NCBI GenBank assembly: GCA_016801845.1
Contig: CM028906.1
Coordinates: 7,041,001 to 7,105,000 of the forward strand
Reading direction: 5' to 3'
DNA: 64,000 bases
Origin: Polydactylus sextarius
Lineage: Eukaryota; Chordata; Actinopteri; Polynemidae
In this document: in pieces, positions 1-13,639 of the stretch
How the letters are laid out: every line of letters starts with the position of its first letter
How positions within the stretch are numbered: the stretch's first letter is position 1
The notes under the pieces: generated by a model
The model's database searches: none
Told to the model about the DNA's origin: nothing
The model's input: the letters and a program-made list of their open reading frames with translations, nothing else
Program-made: the position numbers and the translations under genes

Positions 1-3000
1 GAAAGCTCAGAGAAATTAGAACATAAGAGTAAAGGGCCAAAGTACTTCAAAAAACACTTGTCATTAATGGAACTAAATCACTGCTAACAAGGTTTCTGTT
101 TGCCAGGAAATTTTTTTCTCCTATTTTTGTTATTAAGAGAGGAGATTTGAGCTACGTGCTCAATTTCCAAAAAGTAACTTGTAATCACATAAGTCCCATT
201 ATACACACAGGCAATGAGTATATTTATGGGAAACAGGTCCCTGCTCTCTGTCCCTAAAGAGTCTCTCTCCTCAATTAAAACTTGATAAGGATGAGATGGT
301 AGAAATTACTTTTCTTACTTCAAACTCCGAACAGTAAGAACAGGGCTTAATAGGGATTAATAATATCATAACAGATGTGCTATTCAGAAAAACGATTTAT
401 CGTAATCTCGGGTAGTAAAATTCTCTACACAGTGCAATGTGTTGTACAGGGCTTTTTGTCACTAAAATGGAAATGTGTCACATGTAAATATACAAAACGT
501 GTCACATGTAAATGTACACAGGGAAGGCAACCACAAAATGAAAATGTAAAAAAAAACAAAAAAAACATCAAAACAAAGCTGAAGTCTGGCACAGAAGAGG
601 GGTTAGTAAAAACAAAAACTGAATACAGAGGGACTGCCAAGCAGCAGTGGAGAGAACTGACACCCATGATTGGGTCCAGACCAAAGAGGTAAATAAAAGA
701 AGCCCCCTAAGCCCTTGTAATCAGTGGAGGAACAGACAAGGCCGAGCTGGTTTTTCCTTCTTAAGCCCTGGTTGAGTTTGGGGTCCAATGCTAGTCTTTC
801 AGGAAGCCCTGCCAAATGGCAGCACACATCAAAGCCTTTAGCTGTTAGCCTCCTTGCCTACTCACGTCAATGTCCCAGGGATTAGCATTAGCATAATTGA
901 GGTTTATGTACAGATGCTTAGTGCAAGGGCTTGATGGATCACTATTCTGGAATGGGAATGTGTTGTGTAATGTGGATTTTCCATCCATCGCTTTAAGAAT
1001 ATGAACACCAACACCACCCCCATAGCCTATTACGCCATGTGGAGTGTGAGTATACACACATGCACAATCATATTCACACTGTAATTCAGATGACTTCTGC
1101 GCGCACTTGCATGCACACACACACACACGCTCGCTTTCTGTTTGATACTGGAAAATAAGAATGCAGTCTACCCAGTCTACTCATGCACTGAGAAACAACA
1201 GCAACAAATCTGTACCTGTGTTATACCTGATACACAACAACTTCATGTAAGCATCTTTCAGAGCAGGACACATAATTATTCTCTGTAATATCACAATGTA
1301 ATATCAACCCCAACTTAGTAAAAATTATATTCTCAATTACCTTCCACTAAACTTGCTGGTCTTCCTGTAATTCAAATACAATTAAAATAATTTACCATTT
1401 TTGTGTAAAAAAAAATATATGTGAAATATATGTGTGATATGTGAAAAGGGAGGAAATTGTGTCTTTTGTTATGTGACCACATTCTGATGGTTGCAGTGCC
1501 ATCCAGAACAATGAGTTAAATTACACAGCAGCACAGTGAATAGACTATCAAATCTACCAATTGTTAGAAAGATCAATGGCCTAAAATGTCTGCAGCATCT
1601 GGACTGTCTGCTAAATGACAGTGATGAATCAACAGTGTAAATTTGGATTCAGTATCTTCTCCCCTGATGTTTTTATTATTTAATATAATAGATCATTTCA
1701 ATAGAAAGGAGGAATTACAATTGTCTGCTTTTTTTGAACCAAATAAGACTTCTTATAAGGGAAGCGTTGCTTGTTTATACTGAAGCAAACAAAGCTGCAA
1801 AATACTGCTTCAGTGTGTGATTTCAGACACCAGTGTTATCATATCATAGGACAGTGTTGGCATTGGTCTCACCATGTCAGCTCTCCATTTTACGCAGACA
1901 TCAATTCAACTCTAAAACCACCTCTATTGGCAGTTTATGTGCAGAGTAACCCATTCTTACCCTTAATCCACATTCCTGCTTTGAACAGGCTGCATAAAAG
2001 GGGCGAAAGAAAAGCTACATGTATGATGATATTTTTGCTTTTAAGATGATTTTAAAAAGTTGATCGACCACCAAAATACATGACATTTATTCAGTTAATT
2101 CTTTCAACTTTACTTTTGCCTAAGAAAGTCTCAACAATGTCTTGTGAACTGCACACAGCAGTGACCCTGCTGAGCTTTTGTTTGTTTTTGTGAGATGTTG
2201 GTTAAATTAGCCACCACCTTGATTTATAATGGTACTGCAGCGCCCCCAGCTCATTTCTTAGTTTCTGACTGTTGGAATTGAGTCATGCAAGAAAGAAAAT
2301 AAAAGTTTGTTCAATTGTATGTGAAAGGAAAAACTATGGATGTAAGCAGGTGTCTGAATGGAAGAGAATATCTTTACGTGTTTGAATATTGTTGTTGATT
2401 ATCTTATGTCCTCTACACACCTGGATGTATCTTTTACATCTGGTTGTCACGCATACACCTGTAACACCAGATGGCAGTATGATAAGAGACCTTCCTCTTG
2501 TCATGGTAAGACCATAATGTTTTGTCTGTCATTATCACAGTGCAGCCATATTTGTTTATATTTGAAAACAGTAGCAAATTATACATAACTGATAACTGAA
2601 ATAACTGAGCGTTGGCCTTGTCATTGATTTGCATGTCAGTACACAGTTCATGATGTGGGTGTTTGTGTTTGTATGTGTGTGAGAGAATGGTTGTTGAATA
2701 TTTTGTATGTGTACTAGGAAGAAGGCTGTAGGCTGTGAAAATGAGGTGGTCATTCCACCTGCTTTTTATTTGCATAGGTTTAGGGAAGCTTGAACAAAAG
2801 TTCACACTGGCCTCTTAACAGGCATTGACTTCAGGTTAAACATTCTAATCTATAATTAGTTGAATTTCCTGCTTTTGCCTTTTTTCCCTTATTTAACCAC
2901 ATTATACACACTTTATTATTGTGATTGTTCAAACTGTACAATCACAAATAATGACTTTCTGGTAGGTGTGTTACATAGAGTCCATTAAGATGAATGATTT

Positions 3001-4395
3001 CCCCATTAATCTAGAGGGTTGAGAGGTAATAGTCACTGACTATGGCTCACATGTTGTCTTCTTGCCACGACTAAATAATCTTACTGGACCAAAATAGGAT
3101 TGGTAACTAAACAAAACATGATGTTTTTTTCATGGTCATAGTGTTCCTGCTGAAGATATGTTGCTCTTTAATGCAGATAGTATTGCATCAAGAAGAAAAG
3201 ATTAGAATTCTAAAAGAAAATTTCATCCATTAGAATAATAGAAGCTTTTGTTTGAGAAAACATCCATGCAAAGTAAAAATATATAGACAGGAAGAAACAA
3301 ACTCAAATTGAGCTTACAAAGTATATACACAGTGTGACTGTTCGTGGTGATAAAGCCAGATTAAAGGTTTTATCCTTAGTGATTCTATATTTACATTGTT
3401 TCTTTATAATTTGTATATGATTTTTTTTTTCCTTCATCAAGACTGAAAAAATGATTAGCTTTTCTTCCTCCAAGCATGTGCACATTTATCTTTATTTCTC
3501 TGTATTGCTCACTAACAAAGAAATGCAGCATCTGAAGACCCATGTGTTTTCTCTGGAATTGGTGGAGAACAAAACAAAACTAAAAGTGGGTGAAGACATA
3601 AATCCAAATAAATCTGTATCTACTACATGTTTAAGCAGGCGATGGAGTGATAGCACAAAAACCAAAACAACTTGACAAGCTCGTGGTATGTGGTGGCTGT
3701 GTATCTGTCAGCTTGGTTCAGTGTTTATCTCCCCCCTGCTGGTCACAATTTGATTGATTTATCTTCAGCAGGGGGAGTTCAGTTGATATACAGCAGTGAT
3801 TGAGTCAGATGACAAAGACTAAAACGATTGGACCAAGTTCCCACGCCAGTATGGTGGGTGAAGACGAGGGGCTTCATCTTAAAGTGGCATTGAGTTTGTT
3901 GAAGTCTTGTCATGTAGATGTCCGTGTGAATAATGGTGTTGTCAATGTTACTATGATTGGTATAGATGTTACAGAGCTTGCAGTACATATGGGGAAACAT
4001 TTGGTCCATGAATATGTGGAATTACAAAAGCAGAAAATACCATTGAAACCCAACTTATTTCACTAAATGTGTAAATATAATCAGATTTTTGTAATTGGTT
4101 TCATTACACTGGACATATATACTGTACATGCATGTTTAAGAGAGCATGTGGCTCTGTTTCTTGTAAACTGCATTATAAATTCATACAATCTCACACTGGC
4201 TTGTGAGAGCTGTCAGTGTGTGCATGTCTGTTAATCCATGAATCATGCATTGAAGAAGCCAGAGAGTGGGAGAGTGAAAGAGACAAACACCAGAGAAAGA
4301 GGGTGAAACTGGAGATCAATGTACTTTGCCTGAACAGCGTGTTTGAGCGTGGGAAGTTCAGAAAAACTTCTCTTGGGCCTCACAGCTCAAAGCCC

Positions 4396-4398
<3 letters not shown>
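1..4398. other. Gene-free stretch
   Basis: AT-rich single-copy-looking sequence. Reading frames are short (at most about 105 codons), unrelated to anything I know and have no splice-supported continuation. The only structure seen is the 24-bp tandem duplication near 475-518 and a short CA run near 1105-1130. Confidence 0.6.
475..518. repeat. Short tandem duplication
   Basis: Two 20-bp units, GTGTCACATGTAAATATACA at 475-494 and GTGTCACATGTAAATGTACA at 499-518, differ at one base and are spaced 24 bp apart. Each contains CACATG. Confidence 0.85.

Positions 4399-4466
<68 letters not shown>
4399..4466. repeat. Compound (TG)n(AG)n microsatellite
   Basis: About 20 TG units run directly into about 14 AG units. 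Confidence 0.97.
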
Positions 4467-4471
<5 letters not shown>

Positions 4472-4529
4472 GAACATACTGCCAAGGCATTTGTCAGTCT
4501 TATCACCTCTCTTGGCTCTCTGTGGTGGT

Positions 4530-4690
4530 GCTGGTGCTGGTGGAGAGTAATTGAGTGCTTAGAGTTATAGATGAACTAATTAGTGGGCACATTGAAAGCT
4601 CAGCTCATTAGTGGGAGGGAGAGAGCCTTGTGCCGCCATGGCTCTGAGGGCTCTCTTTCATATCCATCCAGTCTCAACATAGGGAGAATA
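4530..4690. promoter_or_regulatory. Candidate conserved non-coding element
   Basis: Repeat-free sequence with GAGTAATTGAG, GAACTAATTAGTGGGC and a second CATTAGTGGGAG, so several homeodomain-type TAAT cores within 100 bp. Called from texture only; no alignment was possible. Confidence 0.3.
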
Positions 4691-5695
4691 CTGCTTCATA
4701 CAACTTCATTAAAGCAGCAGCACGGAGGTGAGGATGAGGAAGATAGCTTTTTATTGAAAGAAGAAAAAAGGACATTATGAAGAGACACTACATTTTCCTG
4801 TATTTACATATACAAATTTATGACAAGTTGTGCACAACACATTCATATTTAGATGTAAACTCATGTGGTTTTCACAACAAATACCCATGCTGTTAAAGTT
4901 TGCACAAGATAAAGTGCAAGGTCAGAGGCATCATGTAAACCAATATCTAAAAAAACTTAGTCAACTGGTAAGGTACAGGCTTTATCTGAATCTAATATAC
5001 GTTTTACTTTCTAGCATACCAGTCACCTTCATTGTTGTCTGCTTAGTCATGTAGTCTATCACATGTCAGAAAATCATGAACAATATAAGTCACAATTTCC
5101 TGTACTCCAAAGTCATGTCAAATTGTTAGTTTTAAAACGTGACAACAGCTCAATGCCCATTTTTATCTGTAACTGGTCAGGCTCTGTTCTTTGCTTGTCC
5201 TAATGACATACTGCTGCGTTAGATAAGGAAGAGTAACATTTAATTAATAATTTTCTGACAGTTGATTATTTCAGCTTTGTTGCTATATTTCAGATTTTCA
5301 AGTTCTGCTTGAACTGGAGAACTGGGCTTCTTCTTTTGTGAGGCTCAGTGCACCAATATATGAGCAATATGAGCCTCACAAGGCTTTTTGCCACAACATC
5401 CTTTTGAGGCACACATTGTTATTTTTGGCTCTCATATCGATTGAGCAAAGTGGCTTTTTATCATGTCCATCAGAGAAGGGACTTGGGCTACTTCATTGTA
5501 GACAAGGCTAAAGATTTATCGACTGTCCCTGTATTGACAAAGTACTGTAGGTGGTGTAGAGCTCAGTGACGGCAATTGCACGAATTGATTAAGACCACTT
5601 TCTTACTACTTTTAAATTACCACAAAATAAGTTGAGGGCTGCTGACATAAATTATGTCTTCTATGTCATATTATCATAGATACACATGTGTATAT

Positions 5696-5698
<3 letters not shown>

Positions 5699-5749
<51 letters not shown>
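5699..5749. repeat. (TG)n microsatellite
   Basis: About 23 uninterrupted TG units ending in TATGTA. Confidence 0.97.
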
Positions 5750-6039
5750 AAAAGGGTCAGCATTAATTCTACATCAGTATAGACAGAAACCTATACACTA
5801 CCACAGGAGCCAACTGTGCAGTTACAATATGATATATCCCAGACACCATCAATTAGGCTGTGATGTCCATCTGACCATACAGTAGCAACAAAAACTGTAC
5901 CTCATACTCTACTGGCAACCATGTGAACTCTCTGACAGAGGGCCACTGATCAGCTTGCCAGAGCATTATGACAGCTGCCAAGCATCAAGTCCAAGCCAGG
6001 TTAATTCAAAACAGTCTACCCCATAGTAGCTAATCTGCC

Positions 6040-6380
6040 TCTTCCAGTCCTTCTCTTGTGTCCATTCATGCCACAATAGATCACAGCTATGACTCCCCAG
6101 TGCACAGTGGGCGGGCACCATTAAGCTGGATAGATGTGGGAGCAATGCCAGTCAGGGACTGCCATATGAGCCTCTCTTTCCTGCTTCCTCCTCCAGCTTG
6201 GTGCCCTTTAATGGGCACTTAATATGGCTGACAAATTTACAAGGCATTTAAAAATGACCCAGTCAGCCAGTCAGCATAGGGGAGAAGAGCATGAGAGAAT
6301 GAGAAGGAGGAGGAAAAGAATGTCCAATCTCATTTTCTCCTGCCGACCACGGCAATAAACATGTTGGATTTATATCAGAG
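6040..6380. promoter_or_regulatory. Candidate conserved non-coding element
   Basis: Balanced-composition, repeat-free block with CCCTTTAATGGGCACTTAAT, AATTTACAAGGCATTTAAAA and GCAATAAACATG. It contrasts with the simple repeats around it. Could be an enhancer of tle3 or of a gene beyond the window. Confidence 0.35.
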
Positions 6381-6579
6381 CTGGGTTATGGGATGAGCAG
6401 GCTTTGTGTGTGTGTGTGTGTGTGGGTGGGTGGGTAGGTGCCTGTGTGTTTGGTGTGCGCACTCTGCCTCTCTAGTACAAATAATTCACCCTGAACACCT
6501 GTCAACATGAGTCACGACACCAGAGAATTCTTGCAATTGAGCACATCCAACTAATTGGTGGCAGCCTGCCAGCTACCCC

Positions 6580-6582
<3 letters not shown>

Positions 6583-6629
<47 letters not shown>
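6583..6629. repeat. (CT)n microsatellite
   Basis: About 23 CT units, followed by a C/T-rich tail to about 6775. Confidence 0.97.
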
Positions 6630-6631
<2 letters not shown>

Positions 6632-6799
6632 ATCTCTCTTTTTCTCTTTCTCACTCCTTACTCCTTACTTCCTATCCTGTCTTCCTCACTCTCCCCCCTT
6701 ACATATTTATTCACTACATCTTCCTCACTCTCCACCTCCACTCCGCCCCTCTTATTTTTTTCCCCTCATCTATTTTAACACAACATTTATGGATGAATG

Positions 6800-7215
6800 A
6801 TTTAATACTGGTTATCAAACCCATCATTGTAATCGCATCTCTAATTATGCTTAATTAAAACAGTCTAATGGCTGCTGCTGAGTTGGTTTTTGAAAGCGAA
6901 TCAGCTGCTCTTCTCTCTCACTAGAATTCCTCCCCTGACTTAGCATTCGGTATACTCACTCAACACCTCCGACAACCAATCAACTCCAAATTCTCTACCC
7001 GGCTCTTGTCAGGTCGTTAATTAAGCTCCCCAAGTGCCTAATGATTAAGATAACGCAGCAGTCTAATGGTGAACAGGCTCTTTCCTCCCTCTTCTTTTTA
7101 CAGCTTTCGATTATAGCACCCTTGAGGTGTTACTCAATCTTGATGAAATGCAGACAATTGACAAATCAGTTGCTTTGAGCCAGGGCCTATTACCCTGCTG
7201 CATATTCATTAGTTG
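6800..7215. promoter_or_regulatory. Candidate conserved non-coding element
   Basis: Repeat-free block directly after the (CT)n tract, with TCTAATTATGCTTAATTAAA, CGTTAATTAAGCTCCCC, GCCTAATGATTAAGATAA and GACAATTGACAAATCAG. The dense TAAT/ATTA cores and TGACAAAT sites suggest homeodomain binding. Inference from motif density only. Confidence 0.4.
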
Positions 7216-7418
7216 TTTGGGGAAGAGTGAGATGATTTTTAATCAAAGTCACAGAAAAGGATGATGGGAAAGTGGGGGCTGTGTTGCAGGCTGGTGGGCT
7301 CACCACACCTTCCCCCCTCCCTCATCTCATCCAGTCTCTCACCACCCCACTGTGAATAACATGCATCATTCATTGGACTTAGCTCACATTTGCGTGGATG
7401 CAGCTGGCAACAGTGGAT

Positions 7419-7419
<1 letters not shown>

Positions 7420-7467
<48 letters not shown>
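7420..7467. repeat. (GT)n microsatellite
   Basis: About 24 GT units with a slightly impure 3' tail. Confidence 0.97.
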
Positions 7468-7468
<1 letters not shown>

Positions 7469-10068
7469 TGTGTGTTTGTGAGTCAATGTGAGGGCTTGCT
7501 TCAAGGGGCCTTGGACAAATGGAGGTGCCACATGGTCAGACCAGATGTTCTGGTTTCTTATGTGCATAGCTCATCAAAAACAACAACCGGTGCCACCATT
7601 GGGCCCCTGCAATCCGGTAAGGCCAGCCAACCCATCTGCTTCCCGCCTGCCAGGCCCAGTGCATTGTGGGTCCTGGCTATATCTCTGGTGTGTTCGCAGT
7701 TTCCAACCCGATTTGTATCTAACGTTGAGGGGGGGTGTCACTGCATCAGCATCAGCAATAACTTTTCTGCAGGACACATTAGGTGGATTTAGTTTTGTCA
7801 CGCTAACTTTTTCACTGGTAGTGTCAGTTTGTTGACTGTAGTAAAATCCCTGCACTCACACTGTGAAGCCCACTTATATCACCTGATGATGAACAGTGCA
7901 GCTTGTCTGATGATCTTGTTTTCATAATATCATAATATAGTCTGATCTTTTCAGTAGTTCAGTAGTACTTTTGTATTTACTCCATGCGTGATTTGCCATT
8001 TGAACCACCCTTCTCTATCCTGAGCCATGGCCTACACAATATCATTTTATTTACATGCTTGATAAAAATTATAACTTTACACAAGGCTGAATGTATGGCC
8101 CATGTTTATAGGAAATTTTACAACTTTATAGAGTCAGTCACCTGATCTCAGTCCAGTAGAGCAGCGTTGCTCTTGATGAAAACCAAAGTAAAAGGCAGGA
8201 GAGCTAAAAAGAGCTAAACACAGCTGCAGTAAAGCTCTGACAGAGCATCACCAAGAAAGACACAAGACTCGGTCTGATATAACACTTCAAATATTGATGA
8301 TGATTTTGTTTGACATCTTGTATGTCTGTCCGATTATTTGTGAACCCTTGCACTTTGGAAATTGTGTCTTTCACAAGGACTTCTGTATTAATTTTGTGTA
8401 TTTGACCCCCCTTTGTTTCCATAAAGAATTGCAATGGTCATTCTGTGTCCAGACACAGAGCACAAGCTGAACAGAACAGAAGATAAAGTGATTTTCAATA
8501 CATTGGTGGGTAAAAAACAGGAGCAGCATCCATACATGAATGTGTGAGAGGTAGTTTGACCTTCACACATCTCTGAAAGTAGGAAACACAGCAGAGTCAC
8601 TTTTCACTTCCTTGGGCTATTAGAGTCCTTAAAATTCTATCCAACTCTTCAACCCTTCACCTACAGCAAAAAGTATGTTGTTGTGACAAGTGCATAAATC
8701 ATGATAATATCTCCCAATAAATGTTGCTCTCAGGCCTGGTTTCAGTAAATTGCAGATGGTGATCATGTCCATGCTTGAATTTGTTATCCTCTGTTAGTCT
8801 TCAGTAAACTGTAGCTCCTCCTTTTGCCTCTCTACTCCTCGCTTCATTCAGCTCATGTGTCTCATTATGAAAGCAGGGGACAGTTTATTATTATGTGCAC
8901 TGTCTTGCTATCATTAGCACTTGTGGGATGTTAGCTTCACTTGGGTGAGCTCATCCATAACTGCATTTATTCACCGTTGCCCAGTGAGCCTCAGTGTTAT
9001 GAAGACTAATTGCAGAAGCATAATTATTGTTAGCTTTAGTGAGTGGGGTGACTTGGATGTCAAAATGTCTGCATGCCCTTATAAGGAATTTAAGGACAGG
9101 GGAAGTAAAGTCAGGTCATTTTTCATTTTGTTTGTACTTAGGTTTCAGCTCACAAAGTCAGGATTGGTTTTATAATTGTATAAATGTAGATTAAGTTCAG
9201 CATCAAGTTAATATTTCAGACTACAGAAATTGCAGAGGATGAGTTGGATAAAATCTAATAAAACCATGACAATGACATTTGTAAAAGTGAAAATTATAAC
9301 ATTCAATCATGACACATAATGGTAGTCAACAATATGTTGTGTCTCAAATTCCATAGACAGTCTAGATGGTTTGTATTTAAAAAATAAAAAAATAACAATA
9401 ATAATCAGTCCAAAATTATTTATTTTGTTATTATTTTCACAGTCAAAAATAGAAACAAAGCGTCACAGTAGCTGAAGCTGAAGCCACTATTTGCAATACC
9501 AGGACTCTTGTTGTGCAGCTATAATTAATGATTTTAGCTACATTTATACCTATTTGTCGTCAAATTTCAAAATGTCTGAAAGGAAGTGAATGGTGTGATT
9601 GCAGCTAAACATTTTACTTTTACCTGTTATCTATATTAATGCCATGTATCTTGATTTTGTCCATTTTTAGTTTGAGAATGGAATTATTTTATTTAAAAAA
9701 TACACACCGTTTACAGTAGCAGAGACAGGACTAATGACATTTGCATTTAATCTCAAAGTTATTTTAAGACACCAGTTAAAACCAGCTATTTGACATCAAT
9801 CCACATGACTCAGTCATGCTACTGGAGAATGATAATCAAGTTTCAGATCACTCCTGTCTCCTTATTCTCTCATACATGTGATTGGCCATAAAGATACTGT
9901 CCTCTCCCTGAGAAAGAATCCACTTGAGGCTGGGTTACCTGGCATCCCAACTTAATGTGTCCGCCCTTAAGGACTTTACTACTGGACTGTAGCTGACCAA
10001 GTCACACCTGTCTGAAATGCTCCACTGATGTTAGTCAATAGGGTCACAAAATGTGTGTATGTGTATCT

Positions 10069-10196
10069 CACACACACACACACACACATAATGTAAAAAA
10101 GGAAAAAATAAGGTGAAAATATGATTTATGGTTTGGTTAAGTTTAGCGCGCGCATGTGTGTATGTGTGTGTGTGTGTGTGTGGGTGTGTGTGTGTT
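10069..10196. repeat. (CA)n then (TG)n pair
   Basis: A (CA)10 tract at 10069-10088 and an interrupted (TG)n tract at 10153-10196 lie 65 bp apart. As complementary repeats they could pair. CGCGCGC lies just before the second tract. Confidence 0.9.
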
Positions 10197-11242
10197 TGGA
10201 CTGCACAGAGGATAACATTGCTAAGGTACTACTATTGCTTCATGTGTTATTAGTGAGGTTGGTTTACAAAGCACATACATCAAATTAATGTAAAACCTAA
10301 ACTGCTAAACTGTTATGAGTAGGTGTGGTAGTGTTAAGGAATAACTTCTATACTGTACTATACTGTGTATACTGTCTATAGCTTCTTAAACCTGGTAGCA
10401 TATGTCTTCTAATCCTTGTTTACTCAAAATCTTCTCACAAACACAATAGATTTGTATTTGTCTCATTTGCTTTTGTCAACTTGTAATCCGTGTTTACACT
10501 TGCAGTTCCCATAGTGACACATTTACATAAAATTATTGACACATACACCTCAAACGGTACATAAACATTAGTCAAATGTGTTTCATATTACATTATATCC
10601 ATACAAAATTATAACACTATAATGATTCAAGTTCCACTGGACATCCAAAGTGCTGTAATTAGAACTACATTGTTGTTGTGTGGTACAATGTAAGTGTGAA
10701 TTTGCAGGAGCTAAGCTCATTTACTCCACCACTCACACGCAAACAATAAAACCAGTAATCAGATGAGAATGTTGGTAATTTCATTTATTGCTATTTTTCA
10801 GTAGTTGTTTTCACACTTTTTAATCTATACATGCCAGACAGAATACTGAGGTATGGATCTACGTGACCTCAGTAGCGTGTTTGTCCTTTGTTACAGGCCA
10901 TCAGAACCTTGCAATATGTACCACTGGTGTACCACTCAGTACAACTGGATTATCTGCTCATTTTGTAGGCAAGCTGTTCTCAAACTCACATATGAATCAT
11001 TAATGCGCGTCTAAACCGCTGGTAAATCCATCTGTTGCAGGCACCAAAAAATCGGAATCTGCGTGAAAAAGGCAAGAGAAGGCATCAGTTATTCAGTTTT
11101 CTGCCCATAATAGGATTTCAATGAATTTGCTGTTTGCTTTTTTTTTTTTTTGCATGAAGTGAATTCGTTGATCCATTATTCCTTGATAACTCATTCTCTT
11201 TTTTCTTTTGATATGGTGGCGCTGCTGTCACTTCTGTCACCC

Positions 11243-11244
<2 letters not shown>

Positions 11245-11275
<31 letters not shown>
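11245..11275. repeat. (CT)n microsatellite
   Basis: About 15 CT units inside a longer pyrimidine-rich stretch. Confidence 0.95.
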
Positions 11276-11277
<2 letters not shown>

Positions 11278-13639
11278 GTCTCTCTCTTCTGGCAGTCTTT
11301 TCTCTCTATTTCTCTCTTCTTACTCTTTCTCCAAAGATCAGAGAAAAAAGATAAAACAGGCATCCCCAACACAACATCCTGTCATGCTTTCCCTTTCAGT
11401 TTACATCAAAAGCATAAGTGTGCTACATTATATTAGAGATGATCTCCTACAGATTGTGGATTTGCTTTTTGAATGATAAAAAGCTTTCCAGCCAGGCAAA
11501 TAACACCACTGAATATACTGAAAGCAAAGTCAAGTTTTTACACTTCAACTTTATTTTTTATAGTTTAACACTTGATGTTTTTACACTAAGATAAGCACAG
11601 ACTTTAGGCCTGATAAAAATGTATTTGAATATTGATGAAGGGTGTGGTTGTGTACACTGAGCTGAGACAGTGTGTTATGCCAGGGCTTTGTCTTCATTTT
11701 CTGCTCCCAGAGGTCAGTTTGATAGCCTTTTCTACCAAGTTGGCCTGAGAACGTAGTTAGAATGAGATAACAAAAGCTTCCTGTCTGTCTCCCTGTGTGT
11801 ATAATAGAGCAAGTGCTTAGTGTAAGTTATTGGAAGTTACTCTTTTACTCTTAAGTCTATATGCACAGTTCTGGCTTGTGTTTGTGTTAACTGCCTACCA
11901 GCATTAATTCTTTACACAAAAGACTATTAGAGCAGACACCAACCCATCAATCACAGCCAAACAGGATGTGGTCTGTGTTGTTTCACCTGGCATCTGCCTG
12001 CAGCAGTTGGCACAGTTTCATCTCACTGTGTAAGAAAGAGTGTGTCTGCTGTGCTTTTTCAAAATCCTGTTGAGGTACAGGCCCAGACTAAGACTGTGTT
12101 TGATCACCGATGAAAGTAAGAATTTTAATTTTTGTGTATCAACAGTATAAATATAAAGTGGAGAAAACAGGAGAAAAGTGCCTCCAAGACAGCACAACAA
12201 CAGGCTCCTCTCACTACAGAGTTAACTCCAGGCTCAGACTTGTGTCCTTAAGAGATCAAACTTCGGTGTCTAAACTGTTGAGAGTGGCAGACGCAGTAAT
12301 CTCACTTTTCAGTTGGACCAGTGTTATTGCTGATTACCTAACTGTTTACACCAAGCGTGTGATGACAACATCTCAACTCAGTGGTTCACTTAACAATTTT
12401 AACACACTGACTCACTGAGATAATGTAGTCGAGACACACACCTGAGTTATCTGCGTGGTGCCTCAACACCATTTTTACAATAAAACCAATATGAACGATC
12501 ACATTTCCAGTGTATTCTAATTTAAGTTTTAAAAAAAGTAGCTAGATCTCTATGTATAAAAAGTGAACAAAGGCAGTGCTGTTGTACACCCAACATTAAA
12601 TGTCTTGCTCTGAGATCGAAGTTCATCTTCTAAAGGGAATGGTATGTTGTTTGGCACACAGACAGATCAGTGCCAATTGTAAATTACTGAAGGGTTTGTG
12701 GCAATAAACACTGTTTCACTTGGCGCGATCAGGCATGTTAGCTGGTTGATCACTGAATCATAGTTTGATTCATGATTCAGAGGAATTTACCACTTATTTT
12801 TGTTAAAATTAAATTGATAACAAAGAATGAGAATAGCTGTAATTCTGCCACTGCATTTCAGGCATGATACATAAAACCACATAAGAACAGGCAAAAACAG
12901 ACTAAAAAAGCTCTAATAAAACAATAGTTTTAGTCACATAACCCACAAGGGTTATACTGTAAAATGTGTCTGAATGAAATCATCTGCACCTGTGATCAAA
13001 GACTCCATAAAAGGAGAAATTCATAAATCTTAGAAACTTCAAAAGCCAAACTTAAATGAAAGAAGCTAAAAAAAATGTAAGCATGTAGTGAATTGTAGAA
13101 ACAGAGTGAACTGAGAATAATGTGATGGTAATGATATCATTATACTTCTTATTTGCTCTCAGAAGCGCTTGTTTATCTAAGCTGAAAAGAAACAATTGAA
13201 AAAGCCATTAACCCATTACAGCTGAAAAACTAACCGCATGAGTTACGCCTTAGTGCCTCCGAGAAAACATGAAATCAGTGACCTGAAATTACTCAGCTTT
13301 GCTCTGTCTGAAACTGTTTTCCATACCGTCTTCATAATGAGATTAAAAGAGGCTTTTCATACAAAGTGAAAATTATTATTATTGGTACATTTAGTGGCAA
13401 ATTGCATACAGTTCCTATAGTTTGTACTCTGTAGGGAGGTCTAGATGTTATGAAAATAACCTGTCTGCATTATTAGTTTTGAACTACATGCTAATACTTT
13501 TTGAATTAAGTGAGAGAAGGGAAAATGTGAAGGGAAAAGTGATAGTGAGTGCTGCCTCTTTTTCAAATCAGAAGAGATAATTTGATAAAAGTGAATAAAC
13601 ACCTATTTTAATTTACCCTGGTCTGTTACCTGCATTGCA

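Noticed and set aside
3800..4066. An 88-codon frame with a plausible-looking composition
   Set aside because: No homology recognised, no flanking splice or promoter evidence.
7352..7835. Overlapping frames of 146 and 115 codons around a (GT)n tract
   Set aside because: Their length comes from the microsatellite, which encodes alternating Cys-Val; nothing else resembles a protein family.
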